A DNA stretch of 64,000 nt, taken from contig BOAU01000002.1 in the NCBI GenBank assembly GCA_026002025.1, positions 1 through 64,000 on the forward strand, in the 5' to 3' direction. Below the pieces are notes generated by a model. It saw nothing but the letters and a program-made list of their open reading frames with translations, was not told the DNA's origin and did not search any database. How positions within the stretch are numbered: the stretch's first letter is position 1; the number at the start of each line of letters is the position of its first letter. The DNA comes from Spirochaetia bacterium (GTDB lineage Bacteria; Spirochaetota; Spirochaetia; Treponematales; Breznakiellaceae). Below are positions 16,247 to 25,963 of the stretch, in pieces. The position numbers and the translations under genes were made by a program.

Positions 16247-17564
16247 TTGGCCGATGCGCTCAATAGGCTCCCTTTGTGATATTGTAAAAGGCGAAACCGG
16301 TCTGGCGAGCGCAATTCCGGGGGAATATCCTTTGGTGACAACCGGGGCGGAACGAAAAACAGCCAACGCTTGGCAATTCGATACGGAGGCGGTTTGTATA
16401 CCATTGGTCTCATCGACAGGGCATGGTAAGAAAACGCTGAACTATGTTCACTATCAGGAAGGAAAATTCGCCCTTGGAACTATTCTTGCCGCCGTGATAC
16501 CGAAGGACAAAAATATTTTATCGGCATCCTATATGCATCGGTATTTACAATTCTATAAAGACAGAAAGATTGTACCACTCATGCGGGGCGCCGCTAATGT
16601 TTCTTTGGCGGTACGGGATATTGCTAAAATTGAAATCCCTGTTCCACCGATTGAGAAACAAAGGAGTTTGATACTCCTTTTTAATAAACTTTATGATTTT
16701 GACAGTGCTTTTGGAGATGAAGCTGCAACACAATCCGCTATCATCGCAAAGCTCCGGCAGGCAGTTTTACAGGAGGCGATTGAAGGAAAGCTGACTGTGG
16801 ATTGGCGTAAATCAAATCCGGTGCGTAAGGGTGATGCGGAATATGATGCGGTGGCGTTGCTTGATAAGATAAAGGTGGAGAAGCAAAAACTTGTTGTGAA
16901 AGGGAAGATCAGGAAAGAAAAGCCGCTTGTACCGATTAAGGCGGAGGATGTGCCGTTTGCGTTGCCGAAAGGGTGGGTGTGGACGAGGTTGGGGGAGATT
17001 GGCGAAATTAAAGGTGGGAAGAGAGTTGAAAATGGTTACAAACTACAAAAAACGCCGACTGACCATATTTATATCCGTGTTTCCGACATGAAGAATGGAA
17101 CTATTGATGATTCAGACTTGCATTATATTGACGATAAAATGTATCAGAAAATAAAACAGTATACAATTAGCAAAGATGATTTATATATGACGATTGTCGG
17201 CGCAACTATTGGTAAATGCGGCATTGTTCCAGATATATTTCATAATATGAATTTAACAGAAAATGCGGCAAAAATTCATTTGCATTTAACGAATAAAGAT
17301 TACTTATTTCGGCTTTTGAGTAGTCCATTTTGTCAGATGCAATTCATTGATAAGACAAAACAAGTAGGCGTTCAGAAGATGGCGTTAAATCGATTTGGAA
17401 CGACTATAATTCCCATTCCTCCGCTTGCCGAGCAACAGGCCATAGTCTTGCATATCGAAAAGATTCTTGCTATGATTAACAAGTTGGAAACGCAAGAGAA
17501 GGAGCGAATAAAGCAGATGGAGGAGGTTTTGCAGGTGGCGTTGAGAGAGGTGTTTGAGAAATGA
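16239..17564 (+). CDS. hsdS: type I restriction-modification specificity subunit HsdS
   Basis: DNA-recognition subunit. It has two target-recognition domains. The first is at ~1-140 and ends IEIPVPPIEKQRSLI. The second is at ~245-400, beginning LPKGWVWTRLGEIGEIKGGK and ending IIPIPPLAEQQAIV. Coiled-coil spacers follow each (IIAKLRQAVLQEAIEGKL; KLETQEKERIKQMEEVL). 441 aa is normal. The second recognition domain is more AT-rich than the first, as expected where recognition domains are swapped. The stop overlaps the next start by ATGA. Confidence 0.9.
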   Translation: MSDWPMRSIGSLCDIVKGETGLASAIPGEYPLVTTGAERKTANAWQFDTEAVCIPLVSSTGHGKKTLNYVHYQEGKFALGTILAAVIPKDKNILSASYMHRYLQFYKDRKIVPLMRGAANVSLAVRDIAKIEIPVPPIEKQRSLILLFNKLYDFDSAFGDEAATQSAIIAKLRQAVLQEAIEGKLTVDWRKSNPVRKGDAEYDAVALLDKIKVEKQKLVVKGKIRKEKPLVPIKAEDVPFALPKGWVWTRLGEIGEIKGGKRVENGYKLQKTPTDHIYIRVSDMKNGTIDDSDLHYIDDKMYQKIKQYTISKDDLYMTIVGATIGKCGIVPDIFHNMNLTENAAKIHLHLTNKDYLFRLLSSPFCQMQFIDKTKQVGVQKMALNRFGTTIIPIPPLAEQQAIVLHIEKILAMINKLETQEKERIKQMEEVLQVALREVFEK

Positions 17565-20500
17565 GCAGTGATACACTGTATTCGGTTGCATTAGAACAAT
17601 TGAGTATAAATACATCTGGCGATTCCGATTTTGAGAAGATTAGCCATATTCTCATAAAACATATTTATCCACAATATAGTTTTAATAATCCGGCGGGTGG
17701 TTTTGGAACACAAGATGGCGGATATGATGGGAGAGACCCTTTAAACAACGCAAAGTTAGCCTGTTCTCTCGAAATCAATTATAAGAAAAAAATTCAAGAA
17801 GAAATTGAAAAAAGTAAAACAAATGGTGATGTAGAATTATTCTATTTCTCGAATCAACCTATACCAGAGCTAACAAAAAACAAACTATATTCAAAATACA
17901 AGTCGGATAATATTGATTTAATTATTTTTGGCAAACTAGATTTATCACAAGAGATAGATAAATATTTGCAAAACAACAACGATATTGATTTATATAATTT
18001 ACTGAAATTATCTTTTTTAAGTGTAGGTGAACGTTATAGGCACAATGAAGTTGACAATCTGGATATTCAATTTGACGGAATAATTTATAAAAAAAAGCTA
18101 GTTTATGATATTGAACACAAAAACATTCGTGATGCTATGTATAATCCATCGTTTGTCAGTGAAAATCCATTATTTGATTATATATTAGAGAACTTGCACA
18201 ACTGTGACTGGAGAGATTTTTTTCACATATTTCTAAATGGTATTGGTTATGTTGGAAAAAGTTTTATGATGCGGCTATCTTTCAATTGTTTAAAAAATGA
18301 ATTATCAAACCATAACAATTATACAAAATATAAATGTATTCCGTTTATTCAGTTTTGTGATTTAAAATACTATGTAATCGGTAGTATAAAAGAAAAAATT
18401 TATAATAATATTGAGCCATTATTATTTTTCGTGGATGGATTAGATGAAGTTAATATTTCTTTAAGGGAAAATTTATTTAAAGAAATTAACAATGTCCTAG
18501 AATATAATAAATCAGTGCGTTTTGTTATTTCAGGACGCAGCTCATCTTTTGATGTATTAAATAGAATTGAAAAACAGTCGATAAAATTACGGATCGAAAA
18601 ATATATTGATATGGATGATTATGATTTATTAGAGCTGATGAATGATTATAAAGGTACTCCGATTTATGATCTGTTGCCAATCCCAACATATAGAAATTTT
18701 ATTAAGGATAAAAAAGATAGCCATTTCTTGAGCATTGATGATTTTATAAAGACTTTGATTGAAAAAAATTTAAATACGGATGCACGGAAAAATATACTAC
18801 CTCGGTCTACGCCAAGTACAAGCATTGCTGGGATAATTAAAAAACTTTCCGAATTCACATTCTCATTGTTTTTAAAAAATACATCTGTGTTTTCAGATAT
18901 TGAACTCCGGGACGTGTTTAATTCTGATAATGATTTTTCATTTGTCTTAGATTCGGCGATAATAGATTATAAAGATAATACGAAAATTAGTTTTGTTTCT
19001 AATTTTTATTATGAATATTTTATTGCAAATGCAATAATATCAAAAAACAAAAAAGAAATAGTCTCATGTTTTTTTATTAGAAAAAAAATAAAAATATCAG
19101 CACTTGACATATTTGTGGTATTTTTGAATTTAATTAGCACCCGGGATAAAGAAAAGTATTCGTATGTTTTAAATAAAACATTCTCTGTATTTACAGAATT
19201 TTCATTGGTTTGTGATTTTGAGTCATTTTCTGATAATGATAGAAAAACGTATTATCTGAAAATATATAAAAAATATAACAATTCAAAAAAACATATTTAT
19301 TATGCACGATTTCGTCAATCATTTGGCCCTTTGAAAAATATTGATAATATGGCTCAAAAAATGCAATTGTTATTGCCTGAAAGCAAACGAGCGATCATTC
19401 TTGCTATGCTAAAATCGGAAATTGAAAACTATTTCAAAAAGCCGACTAATGATAAGGTAATAACTTTTGCTAACAGTATCATTTTGTTGATGCCATTTAT
19501 TGAAAATTTGTGGTCGAAAGAACAGCAAGTTATCATACAAGATTTATCCGTGTCTCTGTTGCAATTTTTTATACTTAAAGGCATACCGAAGGAATTAGAA
19601 GGTTTGTTGTCTCAAACTTTTATTTTTGATTGGTATAGAGATTATAAATGGGTTGAAAATTGGAAAATTGAAGATTGGGAATCTTTTTTTGAAAAAATAT
19701 CCGGCAAAGAAATAAAAATTAATACTGAAATTTCAAACAAATATGAATATGCAATAAAACTAGAATGTTTTACCCACTTTTATGGCCATGCTGTTCTTCG
19801 TCCCATATTGTTACCATTATTACGTTATCTTTTCAAAAATAAATTCAATGAAGGACTAGGAATGGCTGGTGTAGTACCGGATGTTCTAACTGATGACTAT
19901 GAATTACCAATGATCCACCACGATTATGATGAATCTGCTATATCTTATGTACTCCCTAATATTAACTTTACTACAAGCGAGATTTTAAGCATCTTATGTT
20001 ATTCCATCGAAAACAATGTATATGATCGCGTAAAAGATTCTATAAATAGTCCTATAAAGATACTCAAAGAAAAATTATATGAGAAAATTAACGAAATAGA
20101 ATATAAAGACTACGAATTATTCTCATTTTACTATTTTAATGCTGACAAATATGGAGTAAATGAAAGATTATTTAAAGTGGAGCCGTCAAATAAAACTGAT
20201 GAGCTAAGGACATTCTTTGCAAACAAAATTATAGAAGGCAAAGTCGATATTAAAGAATATTTTATTGATAGGATGCTCCATCAATTGATAAATCTCACTG
20301 ACCGTGCTAGAGCAAATGAATTATTACGAAGTATTATGAAAATGCCCAAACCAAATATTTATAACTATCTAATACACTCAATATTTAACGATGAAAATCA
20401 TATATTATATAATTCAGGACTTGTTAATTCTGAATACAATCGTATTTATGCAAAGGATATACTTTTAAGAAAGAATATCGATAAACGCCTTGCTCAATAC

Positions 20501-22036
20501 AAGACTGATATTGAGTCTGCAAAATCAAAAGAAATTGAATTAATGCTTGATAATGATGTAATGGCCAACGAACTCAGACGAATTGATGAATATTTGCAAA
20601 AAACTACCGAAATAGATGGTGAAAAAAACTTATGGCACAAATTGTTTTCTCTGCACCACAAAAAATTGCTCGATTTAATAACTTATGATTTTAACAATCA
20701 GTATATTAACACTCCGGTTTTTGTTGAGTGTGCGATGCATATACTTGAAGATTTTTATCGAGATAAAATTACGAATATTGATGAAATTATTAAACGGCTA
20801 AAAGATTATTGTTTTAAACCGGAACATTTCTATTATTATTTCTATTGGCAATATATTGATAAGCATAACAAACAGGAAGAGCCAAATGAAAACATTGAAA
20901 AAATAATTAACAAAAATGATGTTTTGATGGATAGAATTATTGATAGTATAAATGTCAACGTTCGCAGAAATTTTGAGGACAAAAAATATCCTTTTTTTGA
21001 AGGGAAACATTCGCCGTGGATCACTCCATTCTTGTACTTTTACAATTTATCGTTTAATAACATATCTCCAGATTGGCTAACAACAGAATACATATTAAAA
21101 CTAATTACATTTCATAATCCTTATGTTACAACTAGTAAGGATGCAACTCTTTCGTGGTTTACTGAAAGGTTCCCGACTATAAGCAATACGGAAATAATTA
21201 ATTTTGCTTTGCAAGTCATTCCGAATATTGAGGATTATCATTCCCGCATACAAATAGCAAAATACCTTATTGAACAATACAATTCTTTCAATCTATCAAT
21301 TGAGAAGGAATCCATTTTTGAATTTATTATTGACACGACAAAGTCAATGTTTGATTTGCATGAAAACAGTAACAAATGGGCGGAATATTCAACCATTTCA
21401 AGTTTTTGGTCAACATGTCAGGAAAATCACATTGAAAAAATATTTAATGGTTTCTCAATTGCTGTTATTTTATCTACAACAAAAAGACAAGATAACGATA
21501 TTGACTATCAATATAGAAAAGAAGTTTTAAATTATTGTGCTCGCATTTCAAATGAAGGACAAAAGATAAAAATAACAAATGAAATCAAATTGGATAGTTC
21601 GTTTGATAATATTTCAGAAAAAGAAAAAGAGGTTGTTAATCAGTTTTTAGCTTCTCTCGGTGATGAACAAGCGATCAAAAGTTTGATCAATTTGTACTTA
21701 ATGGATAAAGGCATGATACATGCTTTTCGGCAAAGTTCTTTTGGGGTTCTAACACCAAACAATGATTTATTAGATGAGTATACAAAGCTCTTTATATATA
21801 GCACTAAAAAAAGTAATCAACGGCGGAATTCACTTTTATACATAGCCCAAACTGGTATAAAACAGCATCTAACGCCACAAAACTATTCTTCTTTTGAGAA
21901 AAAAATGAAGGAACGAATAAAATATTTAATAAAGAACAATCAATGGGCAGAGTATTATGAAGAATATCTGTTGCAGATGGAACAATATGTGTTTTCAGAA
22001 AAACAAAGTAACCTATTAGATAAAGGAGTAACATGA
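17561..22036 (+). CDS. STAND/NACHT-type NTPase with nuclease-like N-terminus (Avs-like), 1491 aa
   Basis: Very large AT-rich gene between hsdS and hsdM, overlapping both by 4 bases. Residues ~20-135 resemble an Mrr/Cap4-like restriction nuclease: TQDGGYDGRD (50-59), then ACSLEINYKKK, where the usual E-x-K reads E-I-N, so catalysis is uncertain. Residues ~200-400 form a STAND NTPase: Walker A GIGYVGKS (227-234), Walker B LLFFVDGLDEV (287-297) and arginine motif RFVISGRSS (320-328). The remaining ~1000 residues are helical, rich in Tyr, Phe, Asn and Lys, and would be the sensor. This nuclease-NTPase-sensor order is that of antiviral Avs proteins; I infer an immune role. The strong base-composition difference from hsdM points to separate acquisition. 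Confidence 0.75.
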   Translation: MSSDTLYSVALEQLSINTSGDSDFEKISHILIKHIYPQYSFNNPAGGFGTQDGGYDGRDPLNNAKLACSLEINYKKKIQEEIEKSKTNGDVELFYFSNQPIPELTKNKLYSKYKSDNIDLIIFGKLDLSQEIDKYLQNNNDIDLYNLLKLSFLSVGERYRHNEVDNLDIQFDGIIYKKKLVYDIEHKNIRDAMYNPSFVSENPLFDYILENLHNCDWRDFFHIFLNGIGYVGKSFMMRLSFNCLKNELSNHNNYTKYKCIPFIQFCDLKYYVIGSIKEKIYNNIEPLLFFVDGLDEVNISLRENLFKEINNVLEYNKSVRFVISGRSSSFDVLNRIEKQSIKLRIEKYIDMDDYDLLELMNDYKGTPIYDLLPIPTYRNFIKDKKDSHFLSIDDFIKTLIEKNLNTDARKNILPRSTPSTSIAGIIKKLSEFTFSLFLKNTSVFSDIELRDVFNSDNDFSFVLDSAIIDYKDNTKISFVSNFYYEYFIANAIISKNKKEIVSCFFIRKKIKISALDIFVVFLNLISTRDKEKYSYVLNKTFSVFTEFSLVCDFESFSDNDRKTYYLKIYKKYNNSKKHIYYARFRQSFGPLKNIDNMAQKMQLLLPESKRAIILAMLKSEIENYFKKPTNDKVITFANSIILLMPFIENLWSKEQQVIIQDLSVSLLQFFILKGIPKELEGLLSQTFIFDWYRDYKWVENWKIEDWESFFEKISGKEIKINTEISNKYEYAIKLECFTHFYGHAVLRPILLPLLRYLFKNKFNEGLGMAGVVPDVLTDDYELPMIHHDYDESAISYVLPNINFTTSEILSILCYSIENNVYDRVKDSINSPIKILKEKLYEKINEIEYKDYELFSFYYFNADKYGVNERLFKVEPSNKTDELRTFFANKIIEGKVDIKEYFIDRMLHQLINLTDRARANELLRSIMKMPKPNIYNYLIHSIFNDENHILYNSGLVNSEYNRIYAKDILLRKNIDKRLAQYKTDIESAKSKEIELMLDNDVMANELRRIDEYLQKTTEIDGEKNLWHKLFSLHHKKLLDLITYDFNNQYINTPVFVECAMHILEDFYRDKITNIDEIIKRLKDYCFKPEHFYYYFYWQYIDKHNKQEEPNENIEKIINKNDVLMDRIIDSINVNVRRNFEDKKYPFFEGKHSPWITPFLYFYNLSFNNISPDWLTTEYILKLITFHNPYVTTSKDATLSWFTERFPTISNTEIINFALQVIPNIEDYHSRIQIAKYLIEQYNSFNLSIEKESIFEFIIDTTKSMFDLHENSNKWAEYSTISSFWSTCQENHIEKIFNGFSIAVILSTTKRQDNDIDYQYRKEVLNYCARISNEGQKIKITNEIKLDSSFDNISEKEKEVVNQFLASLGDEQAIKSLINLYLMDKGMIHAFRQSSFGVLTPNNDLLDEYTKLFIYSTKKSNQRRNSLLYIAQTGIKQHLTPQNYSSFEKKMKERIKYLIKNNQWAEYYEEYLLQMEQYVFSEKQSNLLDKGVT

Positions 22037-23463
22037 AATCCCTCGCCCCCCTAATCAAAACCCTCCAAAACATCATGCGCAAGGACCAGGGCGTCTCCGG
22101 CGATGCCCAGCGCATAGAACAGCTCGGCTGGATGCTTACCCTAAAGATCATCGGCGACAAAGACACCGAACTGGAACTGCTCAACGATGACTATAAATCC
22201 GTAATCCCCGCCAAACTGCAATGGCGTAATTGGGCGGCGGATGCGGAGGGGATGACCGGGGACGAGTTAAAGGACTTCATCGACCGCAGGCTGTTCCCCG
22301 GCCTCAAGGCCATCAATGTGAGTACCGGTAACAAGCGGGCGCTGCTGATACGGGAGATATTTGAGGGCACCAACAACTATATGAAAAACGGCACCATCAT
22401 CCGTCAGGTGCTGAATCAGCTTAACCAGATTGATTTCAATGTGTCCGAAGACCGGCACCTCTTTGGGGACATCTACGAAACTATCCTGCGGGACCTGCAA
22501 AGCGCCGGTAATTACGGAGAGTTTTACACACCACGGGCAATCACCGAGCTTCTCACCGAAATTATCAATCCCCGGCTGGGTGAAAAGATTCTTGACCCTG
22601 CCTGCGGGACCGGCGGCTTCTTAACCAGCGCCATTGAAAATATCCGCAGACAGGATGTAAAGGGCGTTCGGGATTTGAAAAAACTGGAAGAGACCGTGCA
22701 TGGCATGGAGTTCAAGCCCCTGCCTTTTATGCTCTGCGTTACCAACCTCATTCTTCATGATATTGACGCGCCGAACATTGACTACACCGACAGCCTGAAC
22801 CGGGAATATACCGGCATCGGCGCCAGGGATCGGGTGGATGTGATTCTGGCGAATCCGCCCTTCGGCGCATCGGTGACCGATGGGGTGGAGACCAACTTTC
22901 CCCTTAACTTCCGTACCACAGAAAGCGCCGATCTGTTTCTTTTACTGATGATCCGTTACCTCAAAGACGGCGGGCGGGCGGCGATAGTTCTTCCCGACGG
23001 ATCACTCATCGGTGACGGGGTTAAGGCCCGCATCCGGGAGGAATGGCTTAGCAAATGCAATCTTCACACCATTGTGCGCCTGCCCAATTCGGTGTTTCAG
23101 CCTTATGCCAGCGTTGCTACCAATCTGCTCTTTTTTACCAGAGGTGAGTCTACTAAAGAGATTTGGTATTGGGAGCACAAACTGCCCGAGGGGATAAAGG
23201 CCTATTCCAAAACCAAGCCGATACAGAAAAATGAGTTTGCGTCTCTCAAAAAATGGTGGACTCAACGTAAAGAAAATGATCAAGCCTGGAAGGTTTCGAT
23301 CAAGACTTTGCAGGAAAACGGCTTTAACCTGGACATCAAGAATCCCCATGTTCCCGAAGAAGAACAGCAATACTCCAGCGGCGAACTGCTTGACATGCTC
23401 CATGAATCTTTCCGTAAAAGCGATGATCTGGTAGCAAAGCTGAAAAAGGAACTGGGAGTATAA
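22033..23463 (+). CDS. hsdM: type I restriction-modification DNA methyltransferase HsdM
   Basis: N6-adenine methyltransferase subunit. An N-terminal helical HsdM domain (KTLQNIMRKDQGVSG) precedes YTPRAITELL, the SAM motif LDPACGTGGF near residue 186, and the catalytic NPPF at 274-277. 476 aa is normal. It starts at the STAND stop (ATGA overlap). Base composition is GC-rich like the chromosome, unlike the STAND gene. No hsdR lies in the window: the next gene, 17 bases on, is a peptidase on the other strand. Confidence 0.93.
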   Translation: MKSLAPLIKTLQNIMRKDQGVSGDAQRIEQLGWMLTLKIIGDKDTELELLNDDYKSVIPAKLQWRNWAADAEGMTGDELKDFIDRRLFPGLKAINVSTGNKRALLIREIFEGTNNYMKNGTIIRQVLNQLNQIDFNVSEDRHLFGDIYETILRDLQSAGNYGEFYTPRAITELLTEIINPRLGEKILDPACGTGGFLTSAIENIRRQDVKGVRDLKKLEETVHGMEFKPLPFMLCVTNLILHDIDAPNIDYTDSLNREYTGIGARDRVDVILANPPFGASVTDGVETNFPLNFRTTESADLFLLLMIRYLKDGGRAAIVLPDGSLIGDGVKARIREEWLSKCNLHTIVRLPNSVFQPYASVATNLLFFTRGESTKEIWYWEHKLPEGIKAYSKTKPIQKNEFASLKKWWTQRKENDQAWKVSIKTLQENGFNLDIKNPHVPEEEQQYSSGELLDMLHESFRKSDDLVAKLKKELGV

Positions 23464-23480
23464 TTACTATATGATCTTAC

Positions 23481-24740
23481 TCAATCGATCATCAGCAGCG
23501 CCATCACCTTCGCGTCCCCCAAAATGTTCCCGATGATCGTGTACTCATTTGGCTGATGGGCGGTGTCGTCAATACGGCACCAGACCGCCGAATCAATGCC
23601 CTCGTTGCGGAGATAGGCCCCCACGGTCCCGCCGCCAATGCCGATGGGTTTAGTTTTGACGCCGTAGACTTCCGCAACGCTTTGGGAGAGGATTTTTATC
23701 AGCGGGGCGTCCGCGGAAGTTGGCTTCGATTCCATGCATTGGGGTGTGGTATAGGCGATGGTGACCTTGTACCTGGCCTCCACCTCCGCCTTGATGCGGT
23801 CGATTTCCTCCAGTACCGTTTTGACCGGGTAGCGGGGGAGGATGCGCATGTCCATGCAGAACACATCCTCGCCGGGAATAGTGTTGATGTTGGGGACATT
23901 GGCCTCTTTTTTGGTGGGCTGAAAAGTGGAATAGTCGGGCTCAAAAAGGGGATCGTGATCGGCAAACTTTTCCGAAAGCCCGTAGTGGAGCCGCACCGCC
24001 AAATCCGCCCCGGCAAGGTGGGCGTTGGCCCCCTGATCCGGCCGGGAACCGTGGGCCTGGAGCCCATGGGTGAGGAACCGCGCCCAGACCAGGTTCTTCT
24101 CAGCAATCTCGATGCTGGCCCCTTCGCTGTCCCCACCGTCGGGGATAAGGACCATGTCATCCTTGCGAAAAAGCTCGGGGTGATTTTTGATGAGCCAGCC
24201 GATGCCGTAGGCGCTGCCGTTTTCCTCATCTGCGGCGAACAACAGTTTTACTGTGCGGGCCGGGGTGATGCCCTGCTTGATGAGGGACAGCGCCGCCAGC
24301 ACCGACGAGGTAAGCCCCTGCTGGTTATCCTCCACCCCCCGGCCGATAAGGCACGGGCCCAGGGGTGTGCCGTCAGGACGGGTTCCGCCATCGGCCTGAA
24401 CCACGGTCCAGGGATCGGTCTTCCAGAGGCTCGTCTCCCCCGGCGGCACCACGTCGATGTGGCTCATGATCCAGAGCCGGGGACCGGCGTCGTTTTTACC
24501 GGGAATGGTTGCAACCAGGCTGGGCCTGACGCCGCCCTTTGCCCGCACATCCGGGGCGTCGAAGCGTTCCAGTTGGGTGATACCCTGAGCCTTTAGCCAG
24601 GATTCCAGAAACACGCATTTATCCAGTTCGCCTTCCCCGCCTGCATCGGGGGAAATGGCGGGTCGCTTGCAGAGTTCTGCTTCCAGTTCAACAAGAAGGG
24701 GAACGCTGTTATCAATAAAGCTGAAAATCTTGTCTTTCAC
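23481..24740 (-). CDS. M20-family zinc metallopeptidase
   Basis: Zinc-dependent exopeptidase or deacylase of the M20 family (ArgE/DapE/CPG2/dipeptidase). Metal and catalytic motifs are visible: MSHIDVVPPG, GRGVEDNQQG, AADEENGS and a late IGGGTVGAYLR. 419 aa is normal. The gene faces hsdM with 17 bases between stops. Substrate not determinable; a peptidase role is likely because the family member keeps the full dimerisation domain. Confidence 0.88.
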   Translation of the reverse strand: MKDKIFSFIDNSVPLLVELEAELCKRPAISPDAGGEGELDKCVFLESWLKAQGITQLERFDAPDVRAKGGVRPSLVATIPGKNDAGPRLWIMSHIDVVPPGETSLWKTDPWTVVQADGGTRPDGTPLGPCLIGRGVEDNQQGLTSSVLAALSLIKQGITPARTVKLLFAADEENGSAYGIGWLIKNHPELFRKDDMVLIPDGGDSEGASIEIAEKNLVWARFLTHGLQAHGSRPDQGANAHLAGADLAVRLHYGLSEKFADHDPLFEPDYSTFQPTKKEANVPNINTIPGEDVFCMDMRILPRYPVKTVLEEIDRIKAEVEARYKVTIAYTTPQCMESKPTSADAPLIKILSQSVAEVYGVKTKPIGIGGGTVGAYLRNEGIDSAVWCRIDDTAHQPNEYTIIGNILGDAKVMALLMID

Positions 24741-24769
24741 TTCCAGTACCTCATAAATACGAAAAAATT

Positions 24770-24885
24770 AAGATTAAACGCAAAGAACACAAAGATTACG
24801 CAAAGTTCGCAAAGATATTGAAGTACATTTGCTCTTCTTCCTTTGCGCACTTTGCGCCTCCTTGGCGTTCTTTGCGTTTAATCTT
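24770..24885. repeat. 116-bp inverted-repeat element (MITE-like)
   Basis: Perfect 19-bp arms AAGATTAAACGCAAAGAAC (24770-24788) and its complement (24867-24885) bound the element. The interior holds several GCAAAG / CTTTGCG motifs that extend the pairing imperfectly. It lies between the convergent ends of no genes: upstream of the M20 gene start and just beyond the galE stop. No transposase is present. It may fold as RNA at the galE 3' end. Confidence 0.7.
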
Positions 24886-24890
24886 CATCT

Positions 24891-25913
24891 TCACTGTTTA
24901 TTGTACACATCCCAGGATGTTTTGATGAGCGTCTCCATATCGGAATGCTTCGCCTTCCAGCCCAAAAGTTCATGGGCAAGCCCCGATGACGCGGTGAGCC
25001 TGGCGGGGTCGCCGGGGCGGCGGCCTACGGTTTTGGTGGGGATGGGCCTGCCGCTTACTTTCCGAGCGGTTTCGAGCACCTCAAGGACGGAACTGCCGGT
25101 TTCGCTTCCCAGATTGACGGAGAGGCTCTTGCCGGTCCGGCTGATGTAGTCCAGAGCCGCCGCGTGGCCTGTGGCAAGATCGCTCACGTGTACATAGTCC
25201 CGGATACAGGTGCCGTCAGGCGTGTCGTAGTCGTCACCGAAGATCTGCACTTCCTTGCGTATGCCGACTGCGGCTTCCATGATGATGGGGATGAGGTTCG
25301 CGGGGTTCTGCTCAAGCCCGGCGAGGCGGCCCTTTACATCGTAGCCCGCCGCGTTGAAGTAGCGCAGTGCCGCAAAGTGTATCCCTTTGAGCTTATCGTA
25401 CCAGTGCAAAAACCGCTCGATTTCGAGCTTGGTAAAGCCGTAGTAGTTTTCCGGGTTGGTGGGATGCTTCTCATCAATGGGGAGGTACTGGGGCTCCCCA
25501 TAAACCGCCGCGCTGGAAGAAAAGACGATGTTCCTGATCCCCGTCTCCGCCGCGGCGTTGAGGATATTCATGGTCCCGCTGATGTTGTTGACCGAGTATT
25601 TTTCCGGCCTCACCATGGATTCCCCGGCTGCCTTTGCCGCCGCCAGGTGCACAAGGGCATCGAAAGATGCCCCGGCATCAAAGGGCGCGCCTGTTTTTCC
25701 GCCAGCCGCAGCATCGCTCTTACCCGATGCGGCCCGTAAGAGCCCGGCATAGTCCAGGATGTCCCCGTGGATAAAACGGGCCTCGGGGAAAAGATTCCGC
25801 CTGAGGCCGCTTGAAAGATTATCGAACACCGTCACTTGGTGTCCCTGATCCAGAAATTCCCGGGCCACATGGCTGCCGATGTAGCCCGCGCCGCCAATTA
25901 TTAAAATGTTCAT
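24891..25913 (-). CDS. galE: UDP-glucose 4-epimerase GalE
   Basis: Interconverts UDP-glucose and UDP-galactose, feeding surface glycan synthesis and galactose use. Rossmann motif GGAGYIGSH is at residues 7-15, SSSAAVYG carries the catalytic Ser, and YGFTK is the YxxxK dyad. ATG at 25913 (MNILIIGG) fits the family start better than the ORF start six codons upstream. 340 aa. An Ala-rich insert near residues 75-90 is unusual but does not touch the active site. Confidence 0.93.
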   Translation of the reverse strand: MNILIIGGAGYIGSHVAREFLDQGHQVTVFDNLSSGLRRNLFPEARFIHGDILDYAGLLRAASGKSDAAAGGKTGAPFDAGASFDALVHLAAAKAAGESMVRPEKYSVNNISGTMNILNAAAETGIRNIVFSSSAAVYGEPQYLPIDEKHPTNPENYYGFTKLEIERFLHWYDKLKGIHFAALRYFNAAGYDVKGRLAGLEQNPANLIPIIMEAAVGIRKEVQIFGDDYDTPDGTCIRDYVHVSDLATGHAAALDYISRTGKSLSVNLGSETGSSVLEVLETARKVSGRPIPTKTVGRRPGDPARLTASSGLAHELLGWKAKHSDMETLIKTSWDVYNKQ

Positions 25914-25963
25914 GGCATCACTATAGAACAAAGGGAATTTTTTTTATAGTAAGGATGCGGACT

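Noticed and set aside
23556..24596. 346-aa frame on the plus strand
   Set aside because: Antisense shadow of the M20 peptidase gene.
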